A DNA stretch of 64,000 bases from Rhodospirillaceae bacterium (lineage in GTDB: Bacteria; Pseudomonadota; Alphaproteobacteria; Rhodospirillales; Casp-alpha2). Where the stretch lies: NCBI GenBank assembly GCA_016845145.1, contig JAERTE010000112.1, positions 124,001 to 188,000 of the forward strand, read 5' to 3'. The notes beneath the pieces were generated by a model that was not told the DNA's origin, did not search any database, and saw nothing but the letters and a program-made list of their open reading frames with translations. The translations under genes and the position numbers were made by a program. Of this stretch, positions 45,825 to 54,995 are shown piece by piece; the stretch's first letter is position 1, and each line of letters begins with the position of its first letter.

Positions 45825-45942
45825 TATCACGTCCTATTACAGGGAATCATACCCGCCTATTCCGCTTTGGCCAAGGCCATGATGACAAACGATTTTTCGG
45901 CTCGGTCTTCGACGATGATCGGGCTTTTGTTGCGCGCGGCGC

Positions 45943-45970
45943 TTGACCCCGGTGATGGTGGTACTATCAT
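45943..45970 (+). promoter_or_regulatory. candidate promoter for cimA
   Basis: TTGACC (45943-45948), a 16-bp spacer and TATCAT (45965-45970) lie about 130 bp before the cimA start. The leader between them has a GC-rich stem (CCCGG..CCGGG near 46029-46053), but I see no peptide or riboswitch that I can name. Confidence 0.45.
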
Positions 45971-46100
45971 GCGCCGGTCATGCATAGAGCAATGTTCCAA
46001 ATGGTGTCGATCATTCGGCGAATTACTGGCCCGGCCTCCGCTTAGGGGACCGGGAAACCGTGCCGTTCGCTTATCCGCACTATTTCAAGGAACTTTTTTC

Positions 46101-47720
46101 ATGAACAATCCAGTTTCAGACGACAAACGCGTTTATATCTTTGACACCACGTTGCGCGATGGCGCGCAAACGCAAGGTGTTGACTTCAACCCCGCCGACA
46201 AGGCCTTGATCGCCCGCGAACTGGACGATGCGGGGTTTGACTATGTGGAAGGCGGTTGGCCCGGCGCCAATCCCACCGACGACGCTTTTTTCGCCGATCC
46301 GCCGACACTTAAACGAGCCAAGTTCACCGCCTTCGGTATGACCCGGCGTCCCGGACGCAGTGCCGAGAACGATCCAGGCGTGGCGGCCTTGGTCAATGCG
46401 AAGACGAGCGCCATCTGTATGGTCGGCAAGACCTGGGATTTTCACGTCGAGAAAGCGCTGGAGATCGAACTCGACGAGAACATCGCCATGGTTTCCGATA
46501 GCGTTCGTCTGGTGGCGAAAAAGGCCGGCGAAGCCATGTTCGACGCCGAGCATTTTTTCGACGGCTACAAAGCCAATCCCGAATTTGCCATGGGTTGCCT
46601 GTTAGCCGCCTACGAGGCCGGCGCGCGCTGGGTGGTGCTGTGCGATACCAACGGTGGCACGCTGCCCCATGAGATCGAAGAGATCGTCGCTAAGGTGTGC
46701 GAGGAAATCCCGGGCAGTCACGTCGCCATTCATTGCCACGATGATACCGGCAACGCGGTTGCGGGCTCACTGGCTGCCGTGCGCGCCGGCGCACGCATGG
46801 TGCAAGGCACTTTGAACGGCCTGGGTGAACGCTGCGGCAACGCCAACCTGATTTCGGTGATCCCGTCACTGGTGCTGAAGATGGGCTACGAAACCGGGCT
46901 CAAGGCCGAGGATTTGACCAAGCTGACGCACCTGTCGCGCATGCTCGATGAACGCCTAAACCGCCAGCCCGACCGTGGCGCGCCGTACGTGGGCGAATCC
47001 GCCTTCGCGCACAAGGGCGGCCTGCATGTCTCGGCGGTGGAAAAAGACCCCAGCACCTATGAGCACGTGGAACCCGGCGCCATCGGCAACCAGCGTCATA
47101 TCGTTGTCTCAGACCAATCCGGGCGATCAAATATTTTGGCGCGGTTTCGTGAAATCGGCGTCGACATCGACCCTAAGGACCCCAAGGTCAACCGCCTCGT
47201 GGAACTGGTTAAAGAGCAAGAATTCAACGGCTACGCCTATGACGGCGCCGAAGCCAGTTTCGAGCTGCTGGCCCGGCGCACGCTGGGCACCGTGCCGGAT
47301 TACTTCCATTGCAACAGTTTCCGTGTCATTGACGAGCGGCGCTGGAATGCTGCTGGTGATCTGGTGACGCTTTCGGAGGCCACCGTGCGTCTCGAGTCGG
47401 GTGGCGACCAGGAGATGACCGTCGCCGAGGGCAACGGCCCGGTCAATGCGCTTGATGCGGCGCTGCGCAAGGTGTTGTTACCGCACTATCCGGTTCTCGC
47501 TGATCTGCGTTTGGTTGACTACAAGGTCCGCATCCTGACTCCCGGCGACGGTACCGGCGCGATCACGCGGGTGATGATTGAGTCCGCCAACGGCGCGGAT
47601 GAGCATCACTGGTCCACCGTCGGTGTTTCCACCAACATCATCGATGCGTCCTACAATGCGCTCCGCGACAGCATCATCTATACGCTGTTCCGTCACGGCG
47701 CCGAGCCGCATCAGATCTAG
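46101..47720 (+). CDS. cimA: (R)-citramalate synthase
   Basis: A 539-residue DRE-TIM metallolyase. The start YIFDTTLRDGAQTQGVDFN, then GWPGANPTDDAFF, HCHDDTGNAVAGSLAAVRAG and NGLGERCGNANLISV, are typical of CimA/LeuA. The long C-terminal regulatory domain ends with AITRVMIESANGADEHHWST and STNIIDASYNALRDSI. GWPG..P.D in place of the LeuA pattern favours citramalate synthase (acetyl-CoA + pyruvate), which opens the threonine-independent isoleucine route. The frame extends far upstream but the ATG at 46101, after CAAGGAAC, is the only sensible start. Confidence 0.93.
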   Translation: MNNPVSDDKRVYIFDTTLRDGAQTQGVDFNPADKALIARELDDAGFDYVEGGWPGANPTDDAFFADPPTLKRAKFTAFGMTRRPGRSAENDPGVAALVNAKTSAICMVGKTWDFHVEKALEIELDENIAMVSDSVRLVAKKAGEAMFDAEHFFDGYKANPEFAMGCLLAAYEAGARWVVLCDTNGGTLPHEIEEIVAKVCEEIPGSHVAIHCHDDTGNAVAGSLAAVRAGARMVQGTLNGLGERCGNANLISVIPSLVLKMGYETGLKAEDLTKLTHLSRMLDERLNRQPDRGAPYVGESAFAHKGGLHVSAVEKDPSTYEHVEPGAIGNQRHIVVSDQSGRSNILARFREIGVDIDPKDPKVNRLVELVKEQEFNGYAYDGAEASFELLARRTLGTVPDYFHCNSFRVIDERRWNAAGDLVTLSEATVRLESGGDQEMTVAEGNGPVNALDAALRKVLLPHYPVLADLRLVDYKVRILTPGDGTGAITRVMIESANGADEHHWSTVGVSTNIIDASYNALRDSIIYTLFRHGAEPHQI

Positions 47721-48517
47721 TGTCTGCGCCTGAGAACGTTGAACCGCGAGATCTTGGTCCGATTTTCGGTCCGGGGGCATCGGGGTTCGCGGTCATTTTG
47801 GTGGAGCCGCAATTGGGGGAGAACATCGGCATGGTGGCCCGTGCCATGGGCAACTGCGGGATTGGTGATCTCAGGCTCGTCAATCCCCGCGACGGCTGGC
47901 CCAATGCGTCCGCCCTGGCCGCCGCATCCGGTGCCGACCGGATCATCAATGACGCACGGGTATTTGACAGCACCACCGACGCGGTTGCCGACCTGCAGGC
48001 TGTCTTGGCGACGACGGCACGGCCACGCGACATGACCACGGATGTGCTGACACCCAACACCGCCGCCGCCCGGTTGCGTGCCGAAGTATCGGCGGGCGCC
48101 AACGCCGGCGTGTTGTTCGGCAAGGAGGCGCGCGGGCTGAGCAATAACGACATAGCCCATGCGGAAGCGGTAATCACCGTGCCGCTGAACCCGCAGTTCA
48201 CTTCCCTTAACCTGGCCCAGGCCGTGTTCGTCGTGGCGTACGAATGGTTTCAGGCGGCGGATCAAACACCCGACGCCGAACTGGTGATGCCGAAGGATAC
48301 CCGTCCCGCCAACAAGGAGGAAATGGCAGGCCTGTTCGAACACCTCGAAGACGAACTTATTGCCTGCGGATTTTTGCGGGTGAAGGAAAAACGCCCGGTG
48401 ATGGTGCGCAACATCCGCAATATCTTCCAGCGCGCGCGCCTGACCGAGCAGGAGGTGCGCACGCTGCGCGGTATTGTCAGCGGTTTGGCGAAGTTTGGTG
48501 GACGTTTCCGCGAGTAA
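47720..48517 (+). CDS. trmJ: tRNA (cytidine/uridine-2'-O-)-methyltransferase TrmJ
   Basis: A 265-residue SPOUT methyltransferase. VILVEPQLGENIGMVARAMG is motif 1, NAGVLFGKEARGLSNNDIAH motif 2, and VPLNPQFTSLNLAQAVFVVA motif 3 of the TrmJ/LasT group. A C-terminal helical extension follows (RVKEKRPVMVRNIRNIFQRA). TrmJ methylates position 32 of tRNAs. The GTG start at 47720 shares its G with the TAG stop of cimA, so the two are co-translated. Confidence 0.93.
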   Translation: MSAPENVEPRDLGPIFGPGASGFAVILVEPQLGENIGMVARAMGNCGIGDLRLVNPRDGWPNASALAAASGADRIINDARVFDSTTDAVADLQAVLATTARPRDMTTDVLTPNTAAARLRAEVSAGANAGVLFGKEARGLSNNDIAHAEAVITVPLNPQFTSLNLAQAVFVVAYEWFQAADQTPDAELVMPKDTRPANKEEMAGLFEHLEDELIACGFLRVKEKRPVMVRNIRNIFQRARLTEQEVRTLRGIVSGLAKFGGRFRE

Positions 48518-48758
48518 TCGGTTTGGGTGCGGGGTCCCTAAGGTCGTTTCGTTTCTGCTTTTCCGTGGGAGGTGAATTCACTTTGCGCCGCCTCAATCGC
48601 CGACTATAAACAATGTGCTTTTATCGAACTATGAATCTCTTGAATACCGCTGTTGATAATCGTTTGTTCTGCTCCTATCCGCAGCTTCATCTTAATTACA
48701 AGGTATGCTCTGGTTCGTTGTGTCGAGTGAGCATGCGGAAGAAAGACATATTCTTATC

Positions 48759-50165
48759 ATGAAAACAAAAACGAGTTTTTCCAGTCGATTGCTATACATC
48801 TATTTCTTAGCATCAATCTTGTTTATTGCCTTTCTGAGCGGATGGGTTGTAAAGAAAAAAGAAGTTTTTCCTTCCTACACTATTCAAGCCGCTTTCGAGT
48901 ATTTGCGCTTGCACCTTTTTAGCCGTGAAAAGCGTCTGGAGATCAAGCGTATTCTTGGGCTCAATGATCCGGATTTTCTAGCGAAATTAAATGACGGCTT
49001 TACGATTACCAACCACACAAAAGAGACTGCGCCAATTAAATCTTTCGAACACTTCTTATTGTTGAAGACCGTCGAAGACCCTGGTGTTGCCCTTTATGAT
49101 GCCCCAAATTCAAGACGGTTTGAGTGGGATCTCAGTAAACTCGAGCATATCGAAGGTTGGCGTGGTAGCGGGTACATGGCCTATGCACTTTTTCGGGACG
49201 GTCGACTTCTCGTTGGCAGCCATGGGGGCACCAAGCTGGCATTAATCAACAAGACTGGCGATGTAATTTGGGAATTGAACGAGCCGATTCATCATTGGCC
49301 GTCATTGGACGGGAATTACGTGTACATTCCAAGCCGAGAGAATGTCGCACTACCAAATGACAAAATCTCCGACAAATATGAAGGACGTCCTTTCTCTGCT
49401 TGCCGTGAAAATAGCGTGTTACTTGATAATGTATTGGTCGTCGAACTAGCCTCAGGAAATGTAGTCGAGAGAATCGACATATTGGATGCCCTTTCCAAGC
49501 ACGGCGAATATTCGAGCAAAGTAGTCAATTGCAAAGATCCTCTACATTTAAATGATGTCCGGGTCATTACCAGCGAACAAGCAGCATTGTTTCCAGCGGC
49601 AAAACGCGGTGACTTGTTGGTTTCTAGCCGTCATCTCAACGAGAACGGTGCGATTTTCTTATTGGACCGATCAACTAAACGGATCAAATGGTTCGTCGAC
49701 AGCTTTTTTAAATTACAGCATAGTCCGCGCATCACTTCGCGGGGTTCAGTTTTGGTTTTTGATAACCACGGAGCCAGGGTGAAAAATGGTATTGGGCATG
49801 AAAAGAACAGCGGTCAATTCGGTTTTTCAAGAATCGTAGAGATCAGTTTGAGCGACAAGAGAATCGTCGGCATTTACGGAGGAACTGAACGGCACTACTT
49901 CTTTTCGGATATTGCCGGTCGCTTACAGGTGTTGAATGACCGCATTTTCGTACAAAGCTTTGCACAGGGGGAGATTTTTGAATTGAGATGCCCGAAACAA
50001 AAGCCGATTTCGAGCGATTGTCGGGCTGAATTCCTTTACAGCGGTTTATCGACGAGTGCCAAGGAAACGAAGGATGCGGGGAAATTCAATCAGCATAAAC
50101 TTCTCATTAAGAAAATTTTCTTGGGTGATTTTTACAATAAGGCAGATCTCGAGTTTCTAAGATGA
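48759..50165 (+). CDS. arylsulfotransferase (ASST)-like membrane-anchored beta-propeller protein
   Basis: 468 residues. An N-terminal transmembrane anchor (LLYIYFLASILFIAFLSGWV) is followed by a periplasmic region with propeller-type repeats: ALINKTGDVIWELNEPIHHW, DPLHLNDVRVI, GDLLVSSRHLNENGAIFLLD and GSVLVFDNHGARVKNG. These are typical of the arylsulfotransferase family that moves sulfuryl groups between phenolic compounds. Catalytic histidines cannot be assigned with certainty. The gene is AT-richer than the chromosome and starts a three-gene operon with a small membrane protein and a sulfotransferase (ATGA overlap). A role in sulfation of an exported compound is inferred. Confidence 0.75.
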   Translation: MKTKTSFSSRLLYIYFLASILFIAFLSGWVVKKKEVFPSYTIQAAFEYLRLHLFSREKRLEIKRILGLNDPDFLAKLNDGFTITNHTKETAPIKSFEHFLLLKTVEDPGVALYDAPNSRRFEWDLSKLEHIEGWRGSGYMAYALFRDGRLLVGSHGGTKLALINKTGDVIWELNEPIHHWPSLDGNYVYIPSRENVALPNDKISDKYEGRPFSACRENSVLLDNVLVVELASGNVVERIDILDALSKHGEYSSKVVNCKDPLHLNDVRVITSEQAALFPAAKRGDLLVSSRHLNENGAIFLLDRSTKRIKWFVDSFFKLQHSPRITSRGSVLVFDNHGARVKNGIGHEKNSGQFGFSRIVEISLSDKRIVGIYGGTERHYFFSDIAGRLQVLNDRIFVQSFAQGEIFELRCPKQKPISSDCRAEFLYSGLSTSAKETKDAGKFNQHKLLIKKIFLGDFYNKADLEFLR

Positions 50166-50395
50166 AAGTATTTCTCATTGCATTCGCCGCCGCATGTATA
50201 TTTGCCCCACATCCAGCACACGCATACTTGGGTTTGGGGCCGACGTTACCATTTCTCGGTGGTGCCATAGCCTTTATCTTTCTTGTTCTCTCTTCGATTC
50301 TAGGGATCGTATTATACCCACTCAAACGATTGATGGAGTATTTTCGAAAAGATAAAGCTCCGGACAATGAGGGTGGAGGAGTGGATGCCGATTAG
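50162..50395 (+). CDS. small membrane protein with signal peptide
   Basis: 77 residues. A signal sequence (VFLIAFAAACIFAPHPAHA) is followed by one strong transmembrane helix (GGAIAFIFLVLSSILGIVLY) and a short charged tail. No family recognised. It is translationally coupled to the ASST-like gene (ATGA) and followed 26 bp later by the sulfotransferase start. It could be a small subunit or scaffold for the ASST-like protein (inference). AT-rich like its neighbours. Confidence 0.75.
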   Translation: MKVFLIAFAAACIFAPHPAHAYLGLGPTLPFLGGAIAFIFLVLSSILGIVLYPLKRLMEYFRKDKAPDNEGGGVDAD

Positions 50396-50421
50396 CGTGA
50401 TGCGGATTGAAGGAGGCTTTC

Positions 50422-51492
50422 GTGCAAACCCGAAATAGGTTTTGGATCTATTTTGGCGAATTCGAAAACCGCATTCTAGAAAACCGCCTTTCCACAAAGA
50501 ATGAAAAACCGATTTTTGTCTGCGGCTTGGCACGATCCGGGACGACGATAGTTACGCACATCCTCAACCAGTGTGAAGAAACGGCGTCGTTTCTTTACCG
50601 TGACCTTCCGTTTGTTCACACACCCTATTTCTGGAGTGGCGCGAGTCGCTTCTACTACATGGGGAGGAAACCGGTGCCAAGGGTTCACGGGGATGGTTTA
50701 ATGATTGATCCGGATTCCCCCGATGCCTTTGAAGAGATCGTGTGGCGTTGTTTTTTGGATGAATACTTTGCTCCTAGCCGTCCATTGGTGTTGGACAAAT
50801 CTTATGAAAACCGAGCACTAGAAAGATATCTCAAGGATCTGTTCCGCCGTGTACAGTATGTCCGCGGAAACCGCGAGCGGTATCTATCGAAGGGCAATTA
50901 CAATATCTGCCGGCTGGCGTACATCTTGCGGATTTTTCCTGACGCCAAATTTGTTCTGTGTTTTCGAGATCCCGAAGAAACCGCTTCGTCTATGACTCGA
51001 GTGCATAAGAGATTGATAAATATGGCGAAAACTGATCCGGCCGTTTCGAATGCCATGGACCGTCTTTGCCATTTCGAATTTGGGCCTCAACGTAGACCGA
51101 TCGATTTGGGGGACGCCAACGCAGTTAATACCACTTTGGCGTTTTGGTGTGGCGGTCAAGACACCGAAGGTTATCTGAACCAATGGATGAGCATTTACCG
51201 TTACGTGTTCGAGCATTATCTCTCGGACAGTAAAATACGTTCGCAAATTTTCTTACTCGACCATCTAGATTTAGTTCGCGCACCCCATCAGGTGATCTCT
51301 CGGCTTTTGAAGTTTCTCGATCTTGATAACCGAGAAGATATTTGCGAAGGCTTAGCGCAATTGGTGTCGCCGCAAAAGAAACGATCAGATGACCAGCCAA
51401 TAATCTCGCCAGACACATGCTTGGCTGCTGCGACGTTGTATAAGACCCTAAGATCCATGAGGAAAAGCAATGAAACGCATATGATGCCGTAA
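50422..51492 (+). CDS. PAPS-dependent sulfotransferase family protein
   Basis: 356 residues from GTG 50422, preceded by AGGAGG at 50411-50416; a TTG at 50407 lies before that site and is unlikely. IFVCGLARSGTTIVTHIL (residues 31-48) is the 5'-phosphosulfate-binding loop. FVLCFRDPEETASSM, with Arg182 and Ser189/Ser190, is the 3'-phosphate-binding motif of sulfotransferases. It probably transfers sulfate from PAPS to a lipid, glycan or small molecule in the cytoplasm. It is the last gene of the AT-rich operon with the ASST-like protein. The two sulfotransfer chemistries side by side are unusual. Confidence 0.85.
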   Translation: MQTRNRFWIYFGEFENRILENRLSTKNEKPIFVCGLARSGTTIVTHILNQCEETASFLYRDLPFVHTPYFWSGASRFYYMGRKPVPRVHGDGLMIDPDSPDAFEEIVWRCFLDEYFAPSRPLVLDKSYENRALERYLKDLFRRVQYVRGNRERYLSKGNYNICRLAYILRIFPDAKFVLCFRDPEETASSMTRVHKRLINMAKTDPAVSNAMDRLCHFEFGPQRRPIDLGDANAVNTTLAFWCGGQDTEGYLNQWMSIYRYVFEHYLSDSKIRSQIFLLDHLDLVRAPHQVISRLLKFLDLDNREDICEGLAQLVSPQKKRSDDQPIISPDTCLAAATLYKTLRSMRKSNETHMMP

Positions 51493-51769
51493 CCAGCTAA
51501 AACTATTTATTACGGCTAATGATCGGTGCATGGGTTGCCATGAAACCCGAACAATTCATAAAGCAATTCATAATACCCGCCCTAAATTAGGCGAAATCTA
51601 ATTTGATGGTCGAGATGACCGTAAACAGTCCGTAGCCAGAAGAATTAATCCTTCACCTTTGGTGACTGGATAGGGGCAAAACCGCACGTAAATAAACTCA
51701 ATCTCGAATTAATGGGGCCAAGATCACCGGTCGTGTTCTTGGCGAGGCGGATTTCAGGCGCCTGTCAGC
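51493..51769. other. intergenic spacer, nothing recognised
   Basis: 277 bp of AT-rich sequence between the sulfotransferase and the next small gene. I see no convincing terminator, promoter, tRNA or coding frame. Confidence 0.5.
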
Positions 51770-52030
51770 ATGTGCAGCGATAGTGCCGCCATGATCATGG
51801 CACGGAAACTGGTGGATATTCTGGGTTGGCACTTCGGCGACGACGTCGAGGCTTGCGTTGAAGTGCTTAGCCGTTGCATCGACAGCCACAATACACGAAA
51901 AGATGATGAGGGAAGGATGATTGCCGAGACATTGATCGGCGCGCGAGACATTCTGATTGCCGTAGAGCCTTCCCCGCAACGACTCCTATCCACGCCCGGT
52001 AATTTGCGGATCGGCACTTCTCAAATATGA
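51770..52030 (+). CDS. small hypothetical protein coupled to a PAS_5 gene
   Basis: 86 residues, soluble and helical (RKLVDILGWHFGDDVEACVE, then GRMIAETLIGARDILIAVE). No family recognised. Support for coding comes from the ATGA overlap with the following PAS_5 gene and from protein-like composition. The true start may be ATG 51791 (MIMARKLVDIL) instead of 51770. It may be a partner of the PAS_5 protein. Confidence 0.5.
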   Translation: MCSDSAAMIMARKLVDILGWHFGDDVEACVEVLSRCIDSHNTRKDDEGRMIAETLIGARDILIAVEPSPQRLLSTPGNLRIGTSQI

Positions 52031-52560
52031 TTTCCGTTGAGTTCTCGGACCTTCCACTCATTCAGCTTCCTGAAGAATTGAAGCGAGTTTTGAGCTATTG
52101 GCAGGGAATACGCCAAGACCGGTTAGCTCCGACGTGGACAGAATTCGATATGATGGAAATTCCTTCAAGTCTCCTTCCAATGACGATGGTGAAAGATGTC
52201 GAAGCTGAACCGCATGTTTATCGGTACCGATTTTATGGGAGTGGGTTTGCCAGATTGAACCAAAGAGACCTAACCGGCAAAACCACAGACGACGTTGCCG
52301 TGACCGCATTCGCCAGAGCGTTGCGAATATCATTGGATGAATTCGTAGAAAAACGGGAACCAAGATTTTACGATGTCAAATTTGTCGATGAACATCGATT
52401 TGAGACCGGGCAACGCTTATTCAGATTGCCGCTTTCTGACGACGGAAAGACGATAAACCACATCGCTTCAATCGTGTTCAAACATTATGATATTGATCGG
52501 TATCACGAACTGATCGAAGAAGAGAAAAATTCATCACCTCGTGACACTGACGGCATTTAG
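52027..52560 (+). CDS. PAS_5-type sensor domain protein
   Basis: 177 residues built as one PAS_5-like domain. LPEELKRVLSYWQGIRQDRLAPTWTEFD-type residues open it, then LLPMTMVKDVEAEPHVYRYR, FYGSGFARLNQRDLTGKT and a strand-rich C-terminus. This family is widespread in Alphaproteobacteria as free-standing PAS proteins with unknown output. There is no membrane segment or kinase domain. It is co-translated with the 86-residue gene upstream. Base composition is intermediate. Confidence 0.78.
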   Translation: MISVEFSDLPLIQLPEELKRVLSYWQGIRQDRLAPTWTEFDMMEIPSSLLPMTMVKDVEAEPHVYRYRFYGSGFARLNQRDLTGKTTDDVAVTAFARALRISLDEFVEKREPRFYDVKFVDEHRFETGQRLFRLPLSDDGKTINHIASIVFKHYDIDRYHELIEEEKNSSPRDTDGI

Positions 52561-52738
52561 AGAACGTGCCTTTGCATTTCGGAGAATTACGACGTTTGGC
52601 AACAACGGGGGGACGCAGAACACGCGGACGCCGTTGTTGGCTTTGGCAAAGCACGTAGGGATGGCGGCTCAGATGATCACCCTCGGCAGCGCAATAAGAT
52701 GCCAACCCGTATCCAACAGAGTTGAAAATGTGTTCTAC

Positions 52739-53647
52739 ATGACCAAATACGTCCTGATCTTTGCCTTCTGTTTGGTGTTCGCGTCTTTCGCCGAAGCGGC
52801 GAAGAACCCAAGTGTCTCCCTGAAAAAAAACACTAACATGGCATTCGGTGACGTTGCCTCAAGCGTCGATGGGGCCGGGACAGCGGTTATCAATAGCAAC
52901 TCCAATTCCAAATACGTAACTGGCAGCATTATCGATTTCGGCGGCACCGTGACCCGGGCTAAATTTACCATATCGAAAGGCACCGCATCGGGGTACGTCA
53001 CCATCACCTTACCGACATCCCTGACCATCACCAAAAGTGGAGTGACCTTGACCGTCGACAATCTGACGTCGGATGTCGGCACGACGGCGCAATTGGATGG
53101 CAGCGGGGGGCTCGTCTTTTATGTTTCGGGCCGGCTGAACGTACCGGCGAGCCAATCTGAGAAGTCCGGAATGACGGGCGATATGACGGTCCTGGTGGAA
53201 GACAACACCACATCAACAAATGATAACGCATCGGCGACAGTGTCGGGCTCGGTGGCCGCGCCGATTTCCATCTCGGCGACGTCGGTCCTTAGTTTTGGCA
53301 CCATTTCACCTGGTTCCACCAGTGGGACGATCGCTGTCGATACAGGCGGCACGTCGACGGCCATAAATGTAACGGAAATGGCCGGGAGTTCGGTTTCAGA
53401 GGGCGTGTTCACGGTAACAGGCGACGGGGGTGCCGCATTCAGCATTACCTTGCCGGTCAGCGCAACGCTTTCCGGCGGTGGTTACTCCATGACTGTAGAC
53501 AATTTTCAGCATGATGCGGGGGCTTCGCCGACAATTGCCGGGGGCGGGTCACGCGATGTCAGTATCGGCGCGACATTGAACGTCGGCGCCGACCAGGCGA
53601 ATGGGGATTATTCGGGCGTCTATACGATTGACGTCAATTACAACTAG
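52739..53647 (+). CDS. exported DUF4402 protein with two repeats
   Basis: 302 residues. A signal peptide (YVLIFAFCLVFASFAEAA) is followed by two homologous DUF4402 domains. Repeat 1 runs NTNMAFGDVASS, GTVTRAKFTISKGTASGYVT to SGRLNVPASQSEKSGMTGD. Repeat 2 runs TSVLSFGTISPGS, GSSVSEGVFTVTGDGGAAFS to GATLNVGADQANGDYSG and a terminal YTIDVNY strand. The family is beta-sandwich, Thr/Ser-rich, and thought to be secreted or surface-associated. Starts further upstream lack a signal peptide. No chaperone or usher is near, so a fimbrial role is not supported here. Confidence 0.87.
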   Translation: MTKYVLIFAFCLVFASFAEAAKNPSVSLKKNTNMAFGDVASSVDGAGTAVINSNSNSKYVTGSIIDFGGTVTRAKFTISKGTASGYVTITLPTSLTITKSGVTLTVDNLTSDVGTTAQLDGSGGLVFYVSGRLNVPASQSEKSGMTGDMTVLVEDNTTSTNDNASATVSGSVAAPISISATSVLSFGTISPGSTSGTIAVDTGGTSTAINVTEMAGSSVSEGVFTVTGDGGAAFSITLPVSATLSGGGYSMTVDNFQHDAGASPTIAGGGSRDVSIGATLNVGADQANGDYSGVYTIDVNYN

Positions 53648-53833
53648 CTCGGCGAATCTCAGACCTGTTCCAATGGCGGTTCTATGTTCGTGGCTTCTGC
53701 TCCGATAGGCCTGTTTATTGGGAAATTATCCGCTCAGGGTCAAAAAGGCACCTACGCCAATCGAGCTCGGGATGTCTGGTGCTACATGGTCGGCAACCGC
53801 GTTTCGTGCGCGTGAGGTTTCTGCGTTTCCGCT

Positions 53834-54421
53834 CTAAATCCGCGTACTTAGCCAGATCGCCAATTTGGATCCCGTTTTGATGGCGCCGGTCAAAAGCTCG
53901 TAGCCGGGCGTTTGTTCGGCGCCGTGTTCAAGCCCGGTGGCGCGATGTTCGAGTTCTTCTTCACGGAATTTCGCACAGGTGTCCTTGAGCGGTTTCTCGT
54001 CGCCATAGGGCTCCAGCGCGTCGATCTGATCGGCGTAGTGTTCGTCGATGGCTTCCTCGACCGCCACCGTGCATGCCATGGCGGCTTTTTCGCCCATCAA
54101 GGCTGTCGCGGCTCCCAGAGCAAACCCGGCCGCATGCCAAACCGGCAGCAGGGCGGTGGGGCGCACGCGGCGTTCGGCGATCAGATTGTCGAAAGTTTCC
54201 AGGTGGTGCTTTTCCTGGTCCAGCATGTGTTCGATCAGCGGCGCGGATTTCTCTTTGCCCAGCACCGCTAACTGGCCCTGGTAGATGCGTACCGCGCCGT
54301 ATTCGCCCGCGTGGTCGACGCGGATGATACGGTCGACCAATTGCTCCGGGGTTGGGTCGCCGGGCAGTCGGTCGGGGCTTTTCGGGCTCTTGGTACTTTT
54401 GGGAGCTGTCGGTTTGCTCAT
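53834..54421 (-). CDS. coq7: 2-nonaprenyl-3-methyl-6-methoxy-1,4-benzoquinol hydroxylase, COQ7 type
   Basis: A 195-residue di-iron carboxylate enzyme of ubiquinone biosynthesis (C6 hydroxylation). Ligand motifs are RVDHAGEYGAVRIYQ (Glu), MLDQEKHHLETF (ExxH), VAVEEAIDEHYADQ (Glu) and FREEELEHRATG (ExxH). The N-terminus is a Lys/Ser/Pro-rich tail before the domain. Last of a yqaA-dsbB-coq7 operon, its ATG overlapping the dsbB stop. Presence of COQ7 fits an aerobic ubiquinone-using alphaproteobacterium. Confidence 0.95.
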   Translation of the reverse strand: MSKPTAPKSTKSPKSPDRLPGDPTPEQLVDRIIRVDHAGEYGAVRIYQGQLAVLGKEKSAPLIEHMLDQEKHHLETFDNLIAERRVRPTALLPVWHAAGFALGAATALMGEKAAMACTVAVEEAIDEHYADQIDALEPYGDEKPLKDTCAKFREEELEHRATGLEHGAEQTPGYELLTGAIKTGSKLAIWLSTRI

Positions 54422-54924
54422 GAGGTAATCCAGATCCGCCGTGCCACGTTGAAGGTCATGCCAGCCATCACAAACGAGAAGAAGGCATTATAGGTCGCCA
54501 TGGATACGCCGAACAGCGTCCAGTCCACCTCGTCGCAGGGTTTCGGCGGTTTATCTTGAAGTGCTTGCAGCAACTGATTGGCGGAGACCTGTGCGCCGGC
54601 TTCGCCGCCGCACCCCGCCGCTGATTGCCACACGTGCTGCTCGACGCCGACGTGATAGACCGCCAAAACGGCACCGGCGAAGAAAATCATGCCGGCGATG
54701 GCCGTCAGGTTGCCGGGCGACACCCATTCGGGATGCTTGATTCCCATCCAGCCAACGACGGCGATCAGCACATAGGGAATGCGTTGCAGCAGGCACAGAT
54801 TGCAGGGCTCCAGCCCGAACGCATATTCAGCCGTATAGGCCATGATCAAGGCGCTAACGCCGACGATGATCAAAAACGCCGGAAAGATGCGCTGTAGGCG
54901 CGTGGGGGCGGGCTCGAAACTCAT
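54418..54924 (-). CDS. dsbB: disulfide bond formation protein DsbB
   Basis: A 168-residue inner-membrane protein with four transmembrane helices. The quinone-side Cys pair is C41/C44 in LEPCNLCLLQRIPY. The periplasmic pair is C104 (AAGCGGEAG) and C129 (PPKPCDEVDW). DsbB reoxidises DsbA with ubiquinone. The start ATG 54924 was chosen because the upstream 62 codons of the open frame carry no homology. It sits between a yqaA-like gene and coq7. The ASST-like protein at 48759 belongs to a family whose AssT member needs a DsbL/DsbI disulfide pair, but the distance makes a link only speculative. Confidence 0.92.
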   Translation of the reverse strand: MSFEPAPTRLQRIFPAFLIIVGVSALIMAYTAEYAFGLEPCNLCLLQRIPYVLIAVVGWMGIKHPEWVSPGNLTAIAGMIFFAGAVLAVYHVGVEQHVWQSAAGCGGEAGAQVSANQLLQALQDKPPKPCDEVDWTLFGVSMATYNAFFSFVMAGMTFNVARRIWITS

Positions 54925-54995
54925 GGTAGGGATATACGACAGCCAGAGCGGTGATACCAGTCCGGTGATGCTTGAGAGGCGTTTCTGGAAAAGCC

